Assembly: GCA_016718505.1 (NCBI GenBank)
Contig: JADKDE010000001.1
Span: 310,001 to 374,000 of the forward strand
Direction of reading: 5' to 3'
From: Saprospiraceae bacterium
Lineage (GTDB): Bacteria; Bacteroidota; Bacteroidia; Chitinophagales; Saprospiraceae
Length of the DNA stretch: 64,000 nt
The translations under genes and the position numbers were made by a program. Below are positions 1 through 8,854 of the stretch, in pieces (within the stretch, counting starts at the first letter, position 1; the number at the start of each line of letters is the position of its first letter). The notes under the pieces are model-generated. The model had not been told where the DNA came from. It did not search any database and saw only the letters and a program-made list of their open reading frames with translations.

Positions 1-680
1 AATAATTTTTACCCTATTCTCCACACCTGGTTCAGTTGATGTGCCTACGGAAACGATTTGTTTTGATTCTAAAAATTCAATGGTAGATAAAACTCCTGAT
101 TTACCTTGATCGTATGCATGGTTATTGGCCGTACTCAATATATCAAAGCCTTTGTATTTATTGTTTCCATTAAAAATATCAAAGACCTCTGGGTCTCCGT
201 TAAACAGAATTTTCCCAACCATCATCTCTGGACAATTCACTCTAGGGTGAGAAAGATTAATGGGGGTTTCTAAATTGGCATACACTATATCTCCACCGAA
301 AAAATCAGATCCAATTTCATCCCAAAGGCTTTCACAAGTTTGTTTTGAAAATTTTGCATAAGGAAGGAGGTCCCCGCCTGCATGAAAGTTTATTTCTCCT
401 ATGGTTTCATCATCCGAATTATTCACATCATAATCGATAAGCGCATTTCCATTCAGTGGAATTTCTTCCTTAACGTGTCCTACATAGTATTTGTAAGCAA
501 AGTGAAATATTTCTTTTGAGGGAAATTTATAAAAAAAGGGTCCTCTTCAAAATCATCGATTGGGAACTTGAGTCGCCCTCTATAATATAATTTATCAATT
601 AGATATATCCCAATATAAGTCAGATGAAATAAAATGTACCCCTTGAATGATCTCGTTCTGCCTATGCCAAGATGAAACAT
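1..680 (-). CDS. CapA-family (PGA_cap) metallophosphatase-like protein, 3'-partial and frameshifted
   Basis: The minus strand encodes a protein with the hallmarks of the CapA/PGA_cap family, calcineurin-like metallophosphatase folds often linked to capsule or poly-gamma-glutamate synthesis. Visible blocks are AGGDLLP, YANLETPI and STANNHAYDQG, the last being the family's NNHxxDxG signature. The start is the ATG at 680-678, directly after the TAA of the GH3 gene, so the two are probably translationally coupled. The frame breaks in the seven-A run at 531-537 (plus strand). One more base there would join the N-terminal 48 residues (ending EEDP) to the CapA body (FFYKFPSKEIF...), which then stays open to position 1. 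The C-terminus lies outside the window. Family call is firm; substrate unknown. Confidence 0.7.
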
Positions 681-2216
681 TTAAACGAGTTCAACGGCAC
701 TCCTAACAAATAATTCCCAATCTTTAAACTGTTCGTTGTTCATAACTCTTGGGAATTTTGACTGACCTCCCAGTTTATTTTTTGATTTGAGATAATCATA
801 AAATACATTTGGGGTAAGCGTCTCTACGCTGATTTTGTCCAATACCGCCTTTCTTACGGCCTTATAATCATCATTTAACAATTGCAATTGTCTATCCAAC
901 TCCTCGGCAACGATATTTTTATTGAAAGGCTTTTCTACACTAATGTACCACTTATGGCTATATTGATTAGTTCTTCTCTCTCCGTTGACTGTAAATTCAC
1001 GGATATTTATATTCAAATTGCGCTGAACAGCCTGCAATGCCTGATTCATATTGTCTATAGAAAGATGTTCGCCACAAATACTCAAAAAATGCTTTGTCCT
1101 ACCCGTGATGATCAGTTTACATTTTTCAGCATCAACGAATTTAATTGTATCACCAATTAAATATCGCCATGCTCCCGCACATGTCGTCAAAAGAATTGCA
1201 TAATCAACTCCTTCTTTTACTTCCCCGACCGTGTACGTGGTTGCATTAGGCTTGATGTTACCAGCTGAATCAAAATTCTCAGAGTTGAATGGCACGAATT
1301 CATAAAAAATATCATTATTGAGCGCCAACTTCATATGAGAGTCCGTCATTGAATCCTGATATGCAATAAATCCTTCAGAAGCCAAATAAGAATCTAAGAA
1401 GGTCGTATTCTTACCAATTAATTTTGATATCGCTTCCCTATATGGCTCAAATGCAACGCCACCATGGGCGTAAATTTTAAAGTTCGGCCAGATTTCTTGT
1501 ATATTATTGACTTTATTCACCTCCTTGATATACTCGAGCATCATTTGGACCCATGAAGGGATCCCTGAAACTATACCGATATCCCACTTGGGGGCATTTT
1601 TGGCAATAGCCAACATTTTCTCATGGTAGTCCTGAATAGAGGCTATTTTTAATCCTGGCTTATATTTGTTCGTAAACCACAAGGGTAACTTGTGTATTAA
1701 AATCCCACTCAAATCGCCATAGTAATAGTGATTTTCCTTTTTCAAGCGGACATTTCCTCCCAGCATCAGCATATGTTTAGAAAATTGCTGTAAAGGCATA
1801 CCAGAAATTGCTAATTCGCTGTACATCTTTACCCCTGTCTTCCGAATACTTTTAATCATTTCATCCGAAATCGGAATGTATTTACTGGGAGAACCCGAAG
1901 TACCTGAACTTAGAGCAAAATAATTTATCTTCCCCTTCCACGCGATATCTTTTCCACCTTCTCTACAAAGGTGCCACCATTCGTTGTATATTTTATCATA
2001 ATCATGAATGGGTACATTTTTCTTAAATTCAGCAATCAAATCATATTTAGACAGTATTTGTGAAAAATTATAATGATTGCCAAATTGTGTATAGGCAGCC
2101 TTTTTCAACAAATTAATCAAAGTCTTAGTTTGTGAATTCAATGGTGCATTTGTGTCTGCATTCAGCCTTCGGTGAATAGATAAGCCATATTTAATCAAAG
2201 CTGCCGTTAGTTCCAT
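681..2216 (-). CDS. GH3 auxin-responsive-promoter family protein (acyl-amido synthetase-like)
   Basis: This 511-residue protein matches the GH3 family in length and motifs. GH3 enzymes belong to the ANL superfamily: they adenylate a carboxylic acid and transfer it to an amino acid or amine. The ATP-binding loop SSGTSGSPSKYIP sits near residue 100, and the middle contains the GH3-like block LLTTCAGAWRYLIGDTIKF followed by ITGRTKHFLSICGEHLS. Bacterial members are common in Bacteroidota, but their substrates are largely unknown, so plant hormone chemistry should not be assumed. It is the first gene of a two-gene operon with the CapA-like gene: its TAA at 683-681 abuts that gene's ATG. A TAnnTTTG box lies about 65 bases upstream. 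Confidence 0.88.
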   Translation of the reverse strand: MELTAALIKYGLSIHRRLNADTNAPLNSQTKTLINLLKKAAYTQFGNHYNFSQILSKYDLIAEFKKNVPIHDYDKIYNEWWHLCREGGKDIAWKGKINYFALSSGTSGSPSKYIPISDEMIKSIRKTGVKMYSELAISGMPLQQFSKHMLMLGGNVRLKKENHYYYGDLSGILIHKLPLWFTNKYKPGLKIASIQDYHEKMLAIAKNAPKWDIGIVSGIPSWVQMMLEYIKEVNKVNNIQEIWPNFKIYAHGGVAFEPYREAISKLIGKNTTFLDSYLASEGFIAYQDSMTDSHMKLALNNDIFYEFVPFNSENFDSAGNIKPNATTYTVGEVKEGVDYAILLTTCAGAWRYLIGDTIKFVDAEKCKLIITGRTKHFLSICGEHLSIDNMNQALQAVQRNLNINIREFTVNGERRTNQYSHKWYISVEKPFNKNIVAEELDRQLQLLNDDYKAVRKAVLDKISVETLTPNVFYDYLKSKNKLGGQSKFPRVMNNEQFKDWELFVRSAVELV

Positions 2217-2280
2217 CTAGGGGTTTTCGTTAATTTTAATTAGAATTTTTCCAATCAATTTATTTTTGTGAAAATTGGCA

Positions 2281-2288
2281 CAAATTTA
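2281..2288 (-). promoter_or_regulatory. Bacteroidota -7 promoter element for the GH3-capA operon
   Basis: On the minus strand the sequence TAAATTTG matches the Bacteroidota sigma-ABfr -7 consensus TAnnTTTG. It would start transcription near 2275, giving a leader of about 60 bases. No TTG at the expected -33 position is visible, so only the -7 half is supported. Confidence 0.4.
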
Positions 2289-2369
2289 ATACTATTTACA
2301 TTAATTCATGCTTCCTTTAGACAAGTTGTTAAAACAAAAAAAACTGACAAAGGATTCGATTTTTTTGTT

Positions 2370-2377
2370 TATTTTTG
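2370..2377 (+). promoter_or_regulatory. Bacteroidota -7 promoter element for the lysyl-oxidase-like gene
   Basis: TATTTTTG matches TAnnTTTG and lies about 25 bases before the ATG at 2402, predicting a leader of roughly 20 bases. The -33 half is not clear in this T-rich stretch. Confidence 0.35.
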
Positions 2378-2401
2378 ATCTTTATTTCATATAATTAAGA
2401 A

Positions 2402-4807
2402 ATGATGAATAAAATTTATTGGGGATTGTGTTTTTCCCTTATCGCATATACTACTTTCGCTCAAGTTTCATGTAACTCTTCACAAGATAAAATCAAAATT
2501 TCAGTATTCACGGATTCTTTTCCTTCAGAAATTTCCTATTTATTAGTTAATAAATATGGCACCACGCGTACTCAAGTTTACCCTTATACTTATGGTACCC
2601 GATTTAGATTGTATGTAAAAGAGATATGCGTCCCCAAAAATGAATGTTTAATATTTAGTGCAAAAGACCTTTCTAATGATGGTATCGACGCCCCTGGTTA
2701 TATAAAAATAGAAGTGAATGGCATAAAAGTAGATTCAATTCCTGGATTATTGCCTGGTCAACCATATACACCGATTGTCCGAAACGTGAACTGTGTGGGC
2801 GCTCAAACTTGTGACAATGCCATCACGATCACCGAAGGTAATCATATTGCTAAACTACCACATTATTGGTATTCTTTTACACCAGATAGCACTGGTTACT
2901 ACAATATCTCTACGTGCAGCCAATCAAACTCTTGTGATACAAAATTGTGGATTACGAATAAATGCGAGGTGGATCCTGATACCAATCGAATCGGTGCACT
3001 TTACTATTCTGATAATTCTTTAGAGTGTGGTTTGAAGGCAAATATTACAAAAGCTATTTTGACAAAAGGTAAAACATATTATGTCCACGTCTTCGCCCGA
3101 GCCACCAATTGTCCAGATACCACACTTCCTTGGAGCATTTACTTCGCTGGGAGGATTCATGGTTGTCGTGACTCTTCAGCTTGCAATTTCAATCCCTTGG
3201 CACAGGTCGATTCAGTTTGTTATTATCCAGGAGACCCAAACTGCAAATTGCCAGATTTGTTGTTTAGAGAGGATGTTTTAAAAAGTTCGGTAATCCTAGA
3301 TACCATTGTTAACAATGATCCATGCCTTATCAATGAAGGCTGTCTCACGGGTTATGGGGTTCGAGATATCATTCGATTTTCAACAAGGATTGATAACATT
3401 GGGAATGCTGACTATTTTATAGGAGATCCTAACTCCAATCCAGAACAGTTTAGCTACGACAATTGCCACAGGCATTTTCATTATACATCTTATGCTGAGT
3501 ATCTTTTATTCGATAGGCAAGGAAGAAGATTGCCAACAGCTTTCAAAAATGGATTCTGCGTTTTAGATCTTATCTGCCCCAATCAAAATATGGAACAATA
3601 CGGCTGCGAATATATGGGTATAACAGCGGGTTGTGGAGATGAATACGAGCGGAGTTTGGATTGTCAATGGGTTGACATCACCAACCTTCCAGATGGAGAC
3701 TATACTTTTGCTACCAAAGTCAATTGGGAAGATAGAATAGACGCCGCAGGTCGAAAAGAATCTTCAAAGTTAAATAATTGGGGACAATTTTGCTTTAATA
3801 TCAATAGGTCCTCGGGAAGATTAAGAATGAACCAGCTTACAGATTGTCCTTTGTACAAAGATTGTACGGGCGAGGTATTTGGTGGTGCTGCTTATGACTG
3901 CACAGGCAATTGTAATGGAAGCGTGCTCATGGGTGATTTGAACCATGATGGTCAAAAGACCATGCAGGATGCTTTAGAATATGTGCAAGCAATCATCTCT
4001 GAAGATATCACCGCCACGGCTTGCAATGATCTTAATGCAAATGGTTCCATTTCTGTATTTGATGCCGATTTATTGGCCAATTGTATCAACTTCGGAATAC
4101 GTCACAATCATGTCGGTTCTGCACCTCACAATCACTGCGTTTTTCCTTTTGGTACTGAAAATGCACGCGATACGACATATCTTAAGATTAGCCAAGTCAA
4201 TCCCGCCGCCAAAACGGTCACGATCGCCCTTAGAAGCCCTAAACAAAACATTTCCGCACTTCAATTCAAGATTTCAGGTATAAAAATTGATAGTATCGTC
4301 AATCTTCAAAAGAACAATGGCTATGATGCCAATATTTCCTTCAATCCCTTTTCTAGTGAGATAATATCCATGTCTCCTAAAGATTCAAATATCAAAAAAT
4401 CTAATTCTACTCTAGATATTTTTAGAATCCACTATTCTGATGTAGTTGGAAATCTTGTATGTATAGACCAAATTACCGATATCATAAGCGGAAGCCACGA
4501 AAGACTTCGCCAAAAAATAGAAGGAACTTGCTTTACAATAACCAAAACCGAAGAGGTTTTTCCTATCATTAATGTTCGGGTTTTTCCCAATCCAGCTTCA
4601 TCCATGGTTAAATTCTCAGTAAATTTACCGCATGGAAATACGTTTCACTTAGAACTCTACGACGTTCAAGGTAATAAAATATTTTCCAAAAGAAATATTG
4701 AAACTTCTGAATATGAATTGGACAATTCTGACCTTGTCCCTGGCATGTATATTTATAAAATATTCAATAGCACCGAAAAAACACAAGGTAAGTTATTCAT
4801 ACATTAA
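2402..4807 (+). CDS. Secreted lysyl-oxidase-like amine oxidase with dockerin-like repeats and T9SS type A sorting domain
   Basis: 801 residues. A signal peptide (1-20) ends in TTFAQ. A jelly-roll/PPC-like region (about 130-250) and a GCxDSxACNFNP motif (254-265) precede a lysyl oxidase domain (about 284-467). In that domain CHRHFH (355-360) aligns with the copper-binding CHxHxH of animal LOX. FKNGFC places K382 at the lysine, and GDEYERSLDCQWVDIT places Y415 at the tyrosine, of the lysine tyrosylquinone cofactor. Two dockerin-like calcium loops follow (DLNHDGQKT, 512-520; DLNANGSIS, 543-551). The C-terminus (FPNPASSMVKF...) is a T9SS type A sorting domain. By family knowledge it should oxidise primary amines such as protein lysines at the cell surface. 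It overlaps gltX tail to tail. Confidence 0.85.
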   Translation: MMNKIYWGLCFSLIAYTTFAQVSCNSSQDKIKISVFTDSFPSEISYLLVNKYGTTRTQVYPYTYGTRFRLYVKEICVPKNECLIFSAKDLSNDGIDAPGYIKIEVNGIKVDSIPGLLPGQPYTPIVRNVNCVGAQTCDNAITITEGNHIAKLPHYWYSFTPDSTGYYNISTCSQSNSCDTKLWITNKCEVDPDTNRIGALYYSDNSLECGLKANITKAILTKGKTYYVHVFARATNCPDTTLPWSIYFAGRIHGCRDSSACNFNPLAQVDSVCYYPGDPNCKLPDLLFREDVLKSSVILDTIVNNDPCLINEGCLTGYGVRDIIRFSTRIDNIGNADYFIGDPNSNPEQFSYDNCHRHFHYTSYAEYLLFDRQGRRLPTAFKNGFCVLDLICPNQNMEQYGCEYMGITAGCGDEYERSLDCQWVDITNLPDGDYTFATKVNWEDRIDAAGRKESSKLNNWGQFCFNINRSSGRLRMNQLTDCPLYKDCTGEVFGGAAYDCTGNCNGSVLMGDLNHDGQKTMQDALEYVQAIISEDITATACNDLNANGSISVFDADLLANCINFGIRHNHVGSAPHNHCVFPFGTENARDTTYLKISQVNPAAKTVTIALRSPKQNISALQFKISGIKIDSIVNLQKNNGYDANISFNPFSSEIISMSPKDSNIKKSNSTLDIFRIHYSDVVGNLVCIDQITDIISGSHERLRQKIEGTCFTITKTEEVFPIINVRVFPNPASSMVKFSVNLPHGNTFHLELYDVQGNKIFSKRNIETSEYELDNSDLVPGMYIYKIFNSTEKTQGKLFIH

Positions 4808-6336
4808 CGGGCTGTCATCCGTTTCATGAGCTTTTCAAGTCGCTCTATTACCTTTGTTTTACCTAGGATTGTGATGGTCTGAAATAAATCAGGGCCTTTC
4901 AGAGTCCCTGTAAGAGCCAAGCGAAGTATCGGGAATATCTCCCCCATACCTATCCCTCTCTCTTGTAGAAATGCCTTGGTATTCTCTTCGGCTTCCTTCG
5001 ATTCCGCGAAATTATTTTCTTTTAGATATTCTATCAATAAGGATAAGTGGCCTTCACTTTTTGGGCTCCATTTCTTATCTACCATCGCCTCGTCTATCTC
5101 GAAGTCATCCGAGTAAAAAAACTTGGCATCCGTATATAATTCATTGTACGTAAAAACACGCTCTTTCATGCTATTGCATGCAGATGCAACGTATTCATCG
5201 GAATACACTGACGGTATATTTGACCTTATTATTCCAGCCAATTCTTCACCACTTGTCTTCTTTATATACTGTTGGTTGAACCATTTTGCCTTTTCAAAAT
5301 CAAATCGTGCTCCACTCTTGCCGACCTTTTCTAAGCTAAATGCATCTACCATCTCTTCCAGATCCATAAGCTCTCGATCGTCACCAGGACTCCAACCCAA
5401 CAGTGCTAAAAAGTTAACAACAGCCCTAGGATCAAATCCCGATTCTCTAAAACCAACAAAGCTTTCAGTTCCATCTTTTGGATCCCACTCCAATGGAAAT
5501 ACTGGAAAACCAAACTTAGCTCCATCTCGCTTACTCAATTTACCTGAGCCTTCGGGTTTGAGTATCAATGGCAAATGCGCAAATATCGGCATCGTTTCTT
5601 CCCAACCAAAATATTTATACAACAAAACGTGGTGCGCCGTACTCGATAGCCATTCTTCTCCTCTGATCACATGAGATATTTCCATCAGATGGTCATCGAC
5701 TACATTAGCAAAATGATACGTAGGCATTCCATCCGCCTTGACCAGTATTTTATCATCCAATTCTTCCGATCGAAATACTACATTTTCTCTAATTGCGTCA
5801 TCAAAGGCTATTTCCATCCCAGGATCTATTTTCATCCTAACAACGAATGGTGTGCCTTTCTGTCTTTCCATTTCATTTTCCTCAGCAGTCATAGTAAGAC
5901 TATTCTTCATTCCTTTCCTTGTGATATGGTTATACATCGGGGATGGATTGGATTCACTGCTGTATTCTTGTCGCATCTTTTCCAAATCTTCTACCGTATC
6001 ATAAGCCACATACGCCAAGCCCTTTTCTACCAATTCTTGCGCGTACTTTCCATACATTTCCTTCCGCTCCGACTGCCTATACGGGCCAAAACTTCCACCA
6101 TAAGTCGGTCCTTCTGTTGGCTCTATCCCACACCATTTTAAAGAATCTAAAATATATTGCTCAGCTCCTGCAACATATCTGCCTTGGTCTGTATCTTCTA
6201 TACGAAGGATAAAGATCCCTCCCTGCTTTTTTGCAAGTAAATAATTGTATAAGGCTGTTCTAATTCCTCCTATGTGCAAAGCCCCAGTAGGACTTGGCGC
6301 AAAACGAACGCGAACGGTTCTATTACTTATATTCAT
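4804..6336 (-). CDS. gltX: Glutamyl-tRNA synthetase
   Basis: A class I aminoacyl-tRNA synthetase of 510 residues that charges tRNA(Glu) with glutamate in the cytoplasm. The N-terminus carries the HIGH-type signature in FAPSPTGALHIGGIRTAL, and the KMSKS-type loop appears as GKLSKRDGAKFG near residue 265, both typical of GltX. The length is normal for Bacteroidota. It is transcribed alone; its TAA (4806-4804) overlaps the stop of the convergent lysyl-oxidase-like gene, so the two transcripts must overlap at their 3' ends. A TACCTTTG -7 box lies about 65 bases upstream of the start. Confidence 0.96.
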   Translation of the reverse strand: MNISNRTVRVRFAPSPTGALHIGGIRTALYNYLLAKKQGGIFILRIEDTDQGRYVAGAEQYILDSLKWCGIEPTEGPTYGGSFGPYRQSERKEMYGKYAQELVEKGLAYVAYDTVEDLEKMRQEYSSESNPSPMYNHITRKGMKNSLTMTAEENEMERQKGTPFVVRMKIDPGMEIAFDDAIRENVVFRSEELDDKILVKADGMPTYHFANVVDDHLMEISHVIRGEEWLSSTAHHVLLYKYFGWEETMPIFAHLPLILKPEGSGKLSKRDGAKFGFPVFPLEWDPKDGTESFVGFRESGFDPRAVVNFLALLGWSPGDDRELMDLEEMVDAFSLEKVGKSGARFDFEKAKWFNQQYIKKTSGEELAGIIRSNIPSVYSDEYVASACNSMKERVFTYNELYTDAKFFYSDDFEIDEAMVDKKWSPKSEGHLSLLIEYLKENNFAESKEAEENTKAFLQERGIGMGEIFPILRLALTGTLKGPDLFQTITILGKTKVIERLEKLMKRMTAR

Positions 6337-6402
6337 ATTTGTAATCTATTGTTTATCTGTAATTTATAAATTAAAATAAATATTTATTTGAATTTAGTAG
6401 CA

Positions 6403-6410
6403 CAAAGGTA
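6403..6410 (-). promoter_or_regulatory. -7 promoter element for gltX
   Basis: Minus-strand TACCTTTG matches TAnnTTTG. The same octamer lies directly before bamD (49606-49599). It predicts a leader of about 60 bases for gltX; a matching -33 TTG was not found. Confidence 0.4.
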
Positions 6411-6544
6411 TCATTTTCCTATATTTTAGCGTTATAATAGTCAGAACATTATCCAAGTTATAACCCAATTTCAACTTTTAGCACAAGTGCAAAAAGTTTT
6501 TTTGAGTACTTTTTATATCCATGAACATTCTATAATTTAACGGT

Positions 6545-7204
6545 ATGTATTTAACTAAAACACCGAGCTTCGTACAGAGTTTATTTCCAAATTATATTTG
6601 GAAAATTGACACCCTTGAAAAAAAGATCTTTTTGACCTTTGATGACGGCCCTATCCCAGAGGTAACCCCATTGGTACTGGACATTCTAGAAGAAGCCAAT
6701 GCCAAAGCAACTTTCTTTTGTGTGGGTGACAATGTTAAAAAATATCCCGACATTTTCGATAGAATTAAAGCAGAGGGACATTCCATTGGTTCTCATACTT
6801 TCAATCACCTAAATGGTTGGAATACAGACAATATTGCTTATTTTCATAACGTCAGAGAGGCCGCAAGCTTGACTAAATCAGAGCTTTTCAGACCGCCTTA
6901 CGGTCGGCTAAAACCAAAGCAATCTCAGTTTCTTTTGCGTCATTATAAGATCATCATGTGGGACGTTTTGAGTGCTGATTTTGACCAAAATATTTCTCCA
7001 GAATCTTGCCTTAACAATGTGCTTAACAACGCTGCCGAAGGCTCTATCGTAGTTTTTCACGATAGCCTCAAAGCCAAAGAAAATATGTTGTACGCCCTTC
7101 CCCGCACACTTGAGTATTTTAGCAATCAAGGTTTTGTGTTCAGCGAATTAACGAATCACGATATTGTACCAGAACTTTCGAGTCCTATCCCTGTATTGGT
7201 TTAG
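6545..7204 (+). CDS. Polysaccharide deacetylase family protein (NodB homology domain)
   Basis: This 219-residue protein is essentially a single NodB domain, a carbohydrate esterase family 4 fold that removes N-acetyl groups from chitin, peptidoglycan or similar polymers. Motif 1 is LTFDDGP (D33, D34), motif 2 is SHTFNH (metal ligands H84 and H88), and motif 3 is FRPPYGR near residue 120. A late block MWDVLSADFD and the VFHDS segment match the remaining family motifs. There is no signal peptide, so it may act inside the cell or follow a non-classical route. It is divergent from gltX and followed by a hairpin-rich non-coding stretch. The substrate cannot be told from the sequence. Confidence 0.9.
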   Translation: MYLTKTPSFVQSLFPNYIWKIDTLEKKIFLTFDDGPIPEVTPLVLDILEEANAKATFFCVGDNVKKYPDIFDRIKAEGHSIGSHTFNHLNGWNTDNIAYFHNVREAASLTKSELFRPPYGRLKPKQSQFLLRHYKIIMWDVLSADFDQNISPESCLNNVLNNAAEGSIVVFHDSLKAKENMLYALPRTLEYFSNQGFVFSELTNHDIVPELSSPIPVLV

Positions 7205-7221
7205 TTTTTTATATTTTGGGC

Positions 7222-7315
7222 GGCCTCAAGTCTATGACTTGAGCCGAGCTTTTCGTGGGTTCTCTCATCTATGAGACGAGATCCCGTCTCCTTTCGCCAA
7301 TGTCAAAAAGGAGAC
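7222..7315. repeat. Ladder of overlapping hairpins (possible repeat element)
   Basis: The gap between two convergent genes holds four perfect or near-perfect inverted repeats: CTCAAGTC/GACTTGAG (7225-7232 with 7236-7243, extendable to 7222-7245), TCTCAT/ATGAGA (7263-7268 with 7271-7276), GAGACG/CGTCTC (7273-7278 with 7285-7290) and GTCTCCTTT/AAAGGAGAC (7286-7294 with 7307-7315). The last three share arms, so they are mutually exclusive. The stretch looks more GC-rich than its surroundings and could be a dispersed repeat, a bidirectional terminator region or a structured RNA. Short ORFs across it match no family I know. Confidence 0.5.
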
Positions 7316-7397
7316 CAAGCCACTCCAATCTCTGCCGCAGCTCTCGTAGGTTCCTTTTTTCAGGCTCACTTAAAGCCTTGGATCATACAAGATTATG

Positions 7398-8678
7398 TTA
7401 TCCAATCCAAAATCCATTTAAAAACCATATATACACCAAAACTTGCATGGTGAAATTCAAAGCAAAAATTAAAATCCAATGATTTTTCCTACTATTTTTA
7501 TTGGTCAATAAATAAAATAGAATCATATATAAGACGATACTCGGCATTTGATAATCAAAGCCATTATGTAAGAATATCGATAAAAACCCAAACAATATAC
7601 AGAACCCCATCATTACTTGATTTTTTGAAAATTCTTGGTCAGTAATGTACTGAATGAAAGGGATGATAAAGGGTACCGCAAAAATATACCTATTGATGCT
7701 ATAGATAGACGTATGAACCCCTCCCCGAACCTCCTCGTAAGGCATCGTTACCACAGTTATCAAAGCTATTCCCAACATATAGGTCAAAGAAAATATCAAA
7801 CCACCCATATTATCAAAATTAATCTTTTGACGAGCAGACATTTTATAAAATAATGAAACCATAAGTATGCTGCCTAAAACACAAGATAGCAAGGCCAAAC
7901 CATCCAACCATAGCAAGTATCCTGATGACCATGTGACAAATGGAATCATAGGAAGATGGAGCGATTTTTTCCAATATTTTTGGACTTCAAAAAAATAAAA
8001 CAACTTGCCAGTCTGAAAATATTGAATATAAGCAGTAATACACAATCCAACCACCACGACTAGACCAAATTTCATTATCCTCTCCAATGCAATTTTGAAT
8101 GGGTAATTATTATATTTCCAAAGGAATAATTCTGCCAGCAAAATGGCGGGTAGAAAAATAGGGGCTACGGATCTAGTAACGGATGAAAGCAAAAGTCCGA
8201 TCACGATTAAGTATTCCTTATCGTATTTATATCCTATTAAGATCAATATGGATACCAAAAAGAAAATTGACTCAGAATACGGGACATAACAGAAAAACAT
8301 GCTAGGTAATGATGCAACCAACAGCGTAGTCTTTATATCCTTGGTCAGATACTTTTGCATGAGCAAAAGCCCTACCAAATATACTGCTAAATTAAACAAA
8401 GAAATACCCAAATAGTCAAATCCAGTCCATTTCCATATATAAGGAAACATTGGAAAAAAAGCCAAATTACAGCCCGTATCTGCTTGAAAATTATAACCAG
8501 CCTTCTTTATAGAATCATACCAGCCTGCGTCAAACTGCATTAGTTGAGCTACCTCTATTCCAGCAATTTTAAATAAAATAAAGTTTAATAAAGAAATGGA
8601 AAATATATAAAATAAAATTTGAATTCGCCCAGTCTGTTTGAATCTACTCAAAAGATATTGTCTTAGCTTTACATTCAT
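7398..8678 (-). CDS. Multi-pass membrane protein, PIG-V-like mannosyltransferase (GT-C fold)
   Basis: The protein has 426 residues and about ten hydrophobic segments. After the first membrane helix comes MQFDAGWYDSIKKAGY followed by FFPMFPYIWK, which resembles the D-x-x-W-Y-x-x-I-A-x-x-G-Y and FFPLYP blocks of PIG-V (GT76) mannosyltransferases and related bacterial GT-C enzymes. These use polyprenyl-phosphate sugars at the outer face of the membrane. The aspartate of FDAGWY is the likely catalytic base. It is divergent from the redoxin gene and has no obvious operon partner. The GT-C assignment is fairly sure; the sugar and acceptor are unknown. Confidence 0.68.
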   Translation of the reverse strand: MNVKLRQYLLSRFKQTGRIQILFYIFSISLLNFILFKIAGIEVAQLMQFDAGWYDSIKKAGYNFQADTGCNLAFFPMFPYIWKWTGFDYLGISLFNLAVYLVGLLLMQKYLTKDIKTTLLVASLPSMFFCYVPYSESIFFLVSILILIGYKYDKEYLIVIGLLLSSVTRSVAPIFLPAILLAELFLWKYNNYPFKIALERIMKFGLVVVVGLCITAYIQYFQTGKLFYFFEVQKYWKKSLHLPMIPFVTWSSGYLLWLDGLALLSCVLGSILMVSLFYKMSARQKINFDNMGGLIFSLTYMLGIALITVVTMPYEEVRGGVHTSIYSINRYIFAVPFIIPFIQYITDQEFSKNQVMMGFCILFGFLSIFLHNGFDYQMPSIVLYMILFYLLTNKNSRKNHWILIFALNFTMQVLVYIWFLNGFWIG

Positions 8679-8854
8679 TTTGACTAATCTATATTGATTT
8701 TAAAACCTTATTTTTACGTGTTAATTAATTATTAGCCTATAACCTTTTAGGGGTGTTCGGTTTTTATATAAGTTTATTTTGTTTTTCCCTTAATTTTAGC
8801 CGCAATATATACATTGATATTTGATTTTTCATTCATTTTTAATAAAAATTAACC

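Noticed and set aside
2793..4283. Plus-strand ORFs of 66-100 codons inside the LOX-like gene
   Set aside because: They lie in other frames of a gene with clear domains and show no family resemblance.
4971..6212. Several plus-strand ORFs (up to 183 codons) opposite gltX
   Set aside because: Antisense shadows of a strongly conserved synthetase; rich in Ser/Ile/Phe runs typical of such shadows.
7255..7482. Short ORFs (60-75 codons) over the hairpin cluster
   Set aside because: No signal, motif or family match, and the hairpin pattern explains the sequence better than coding.
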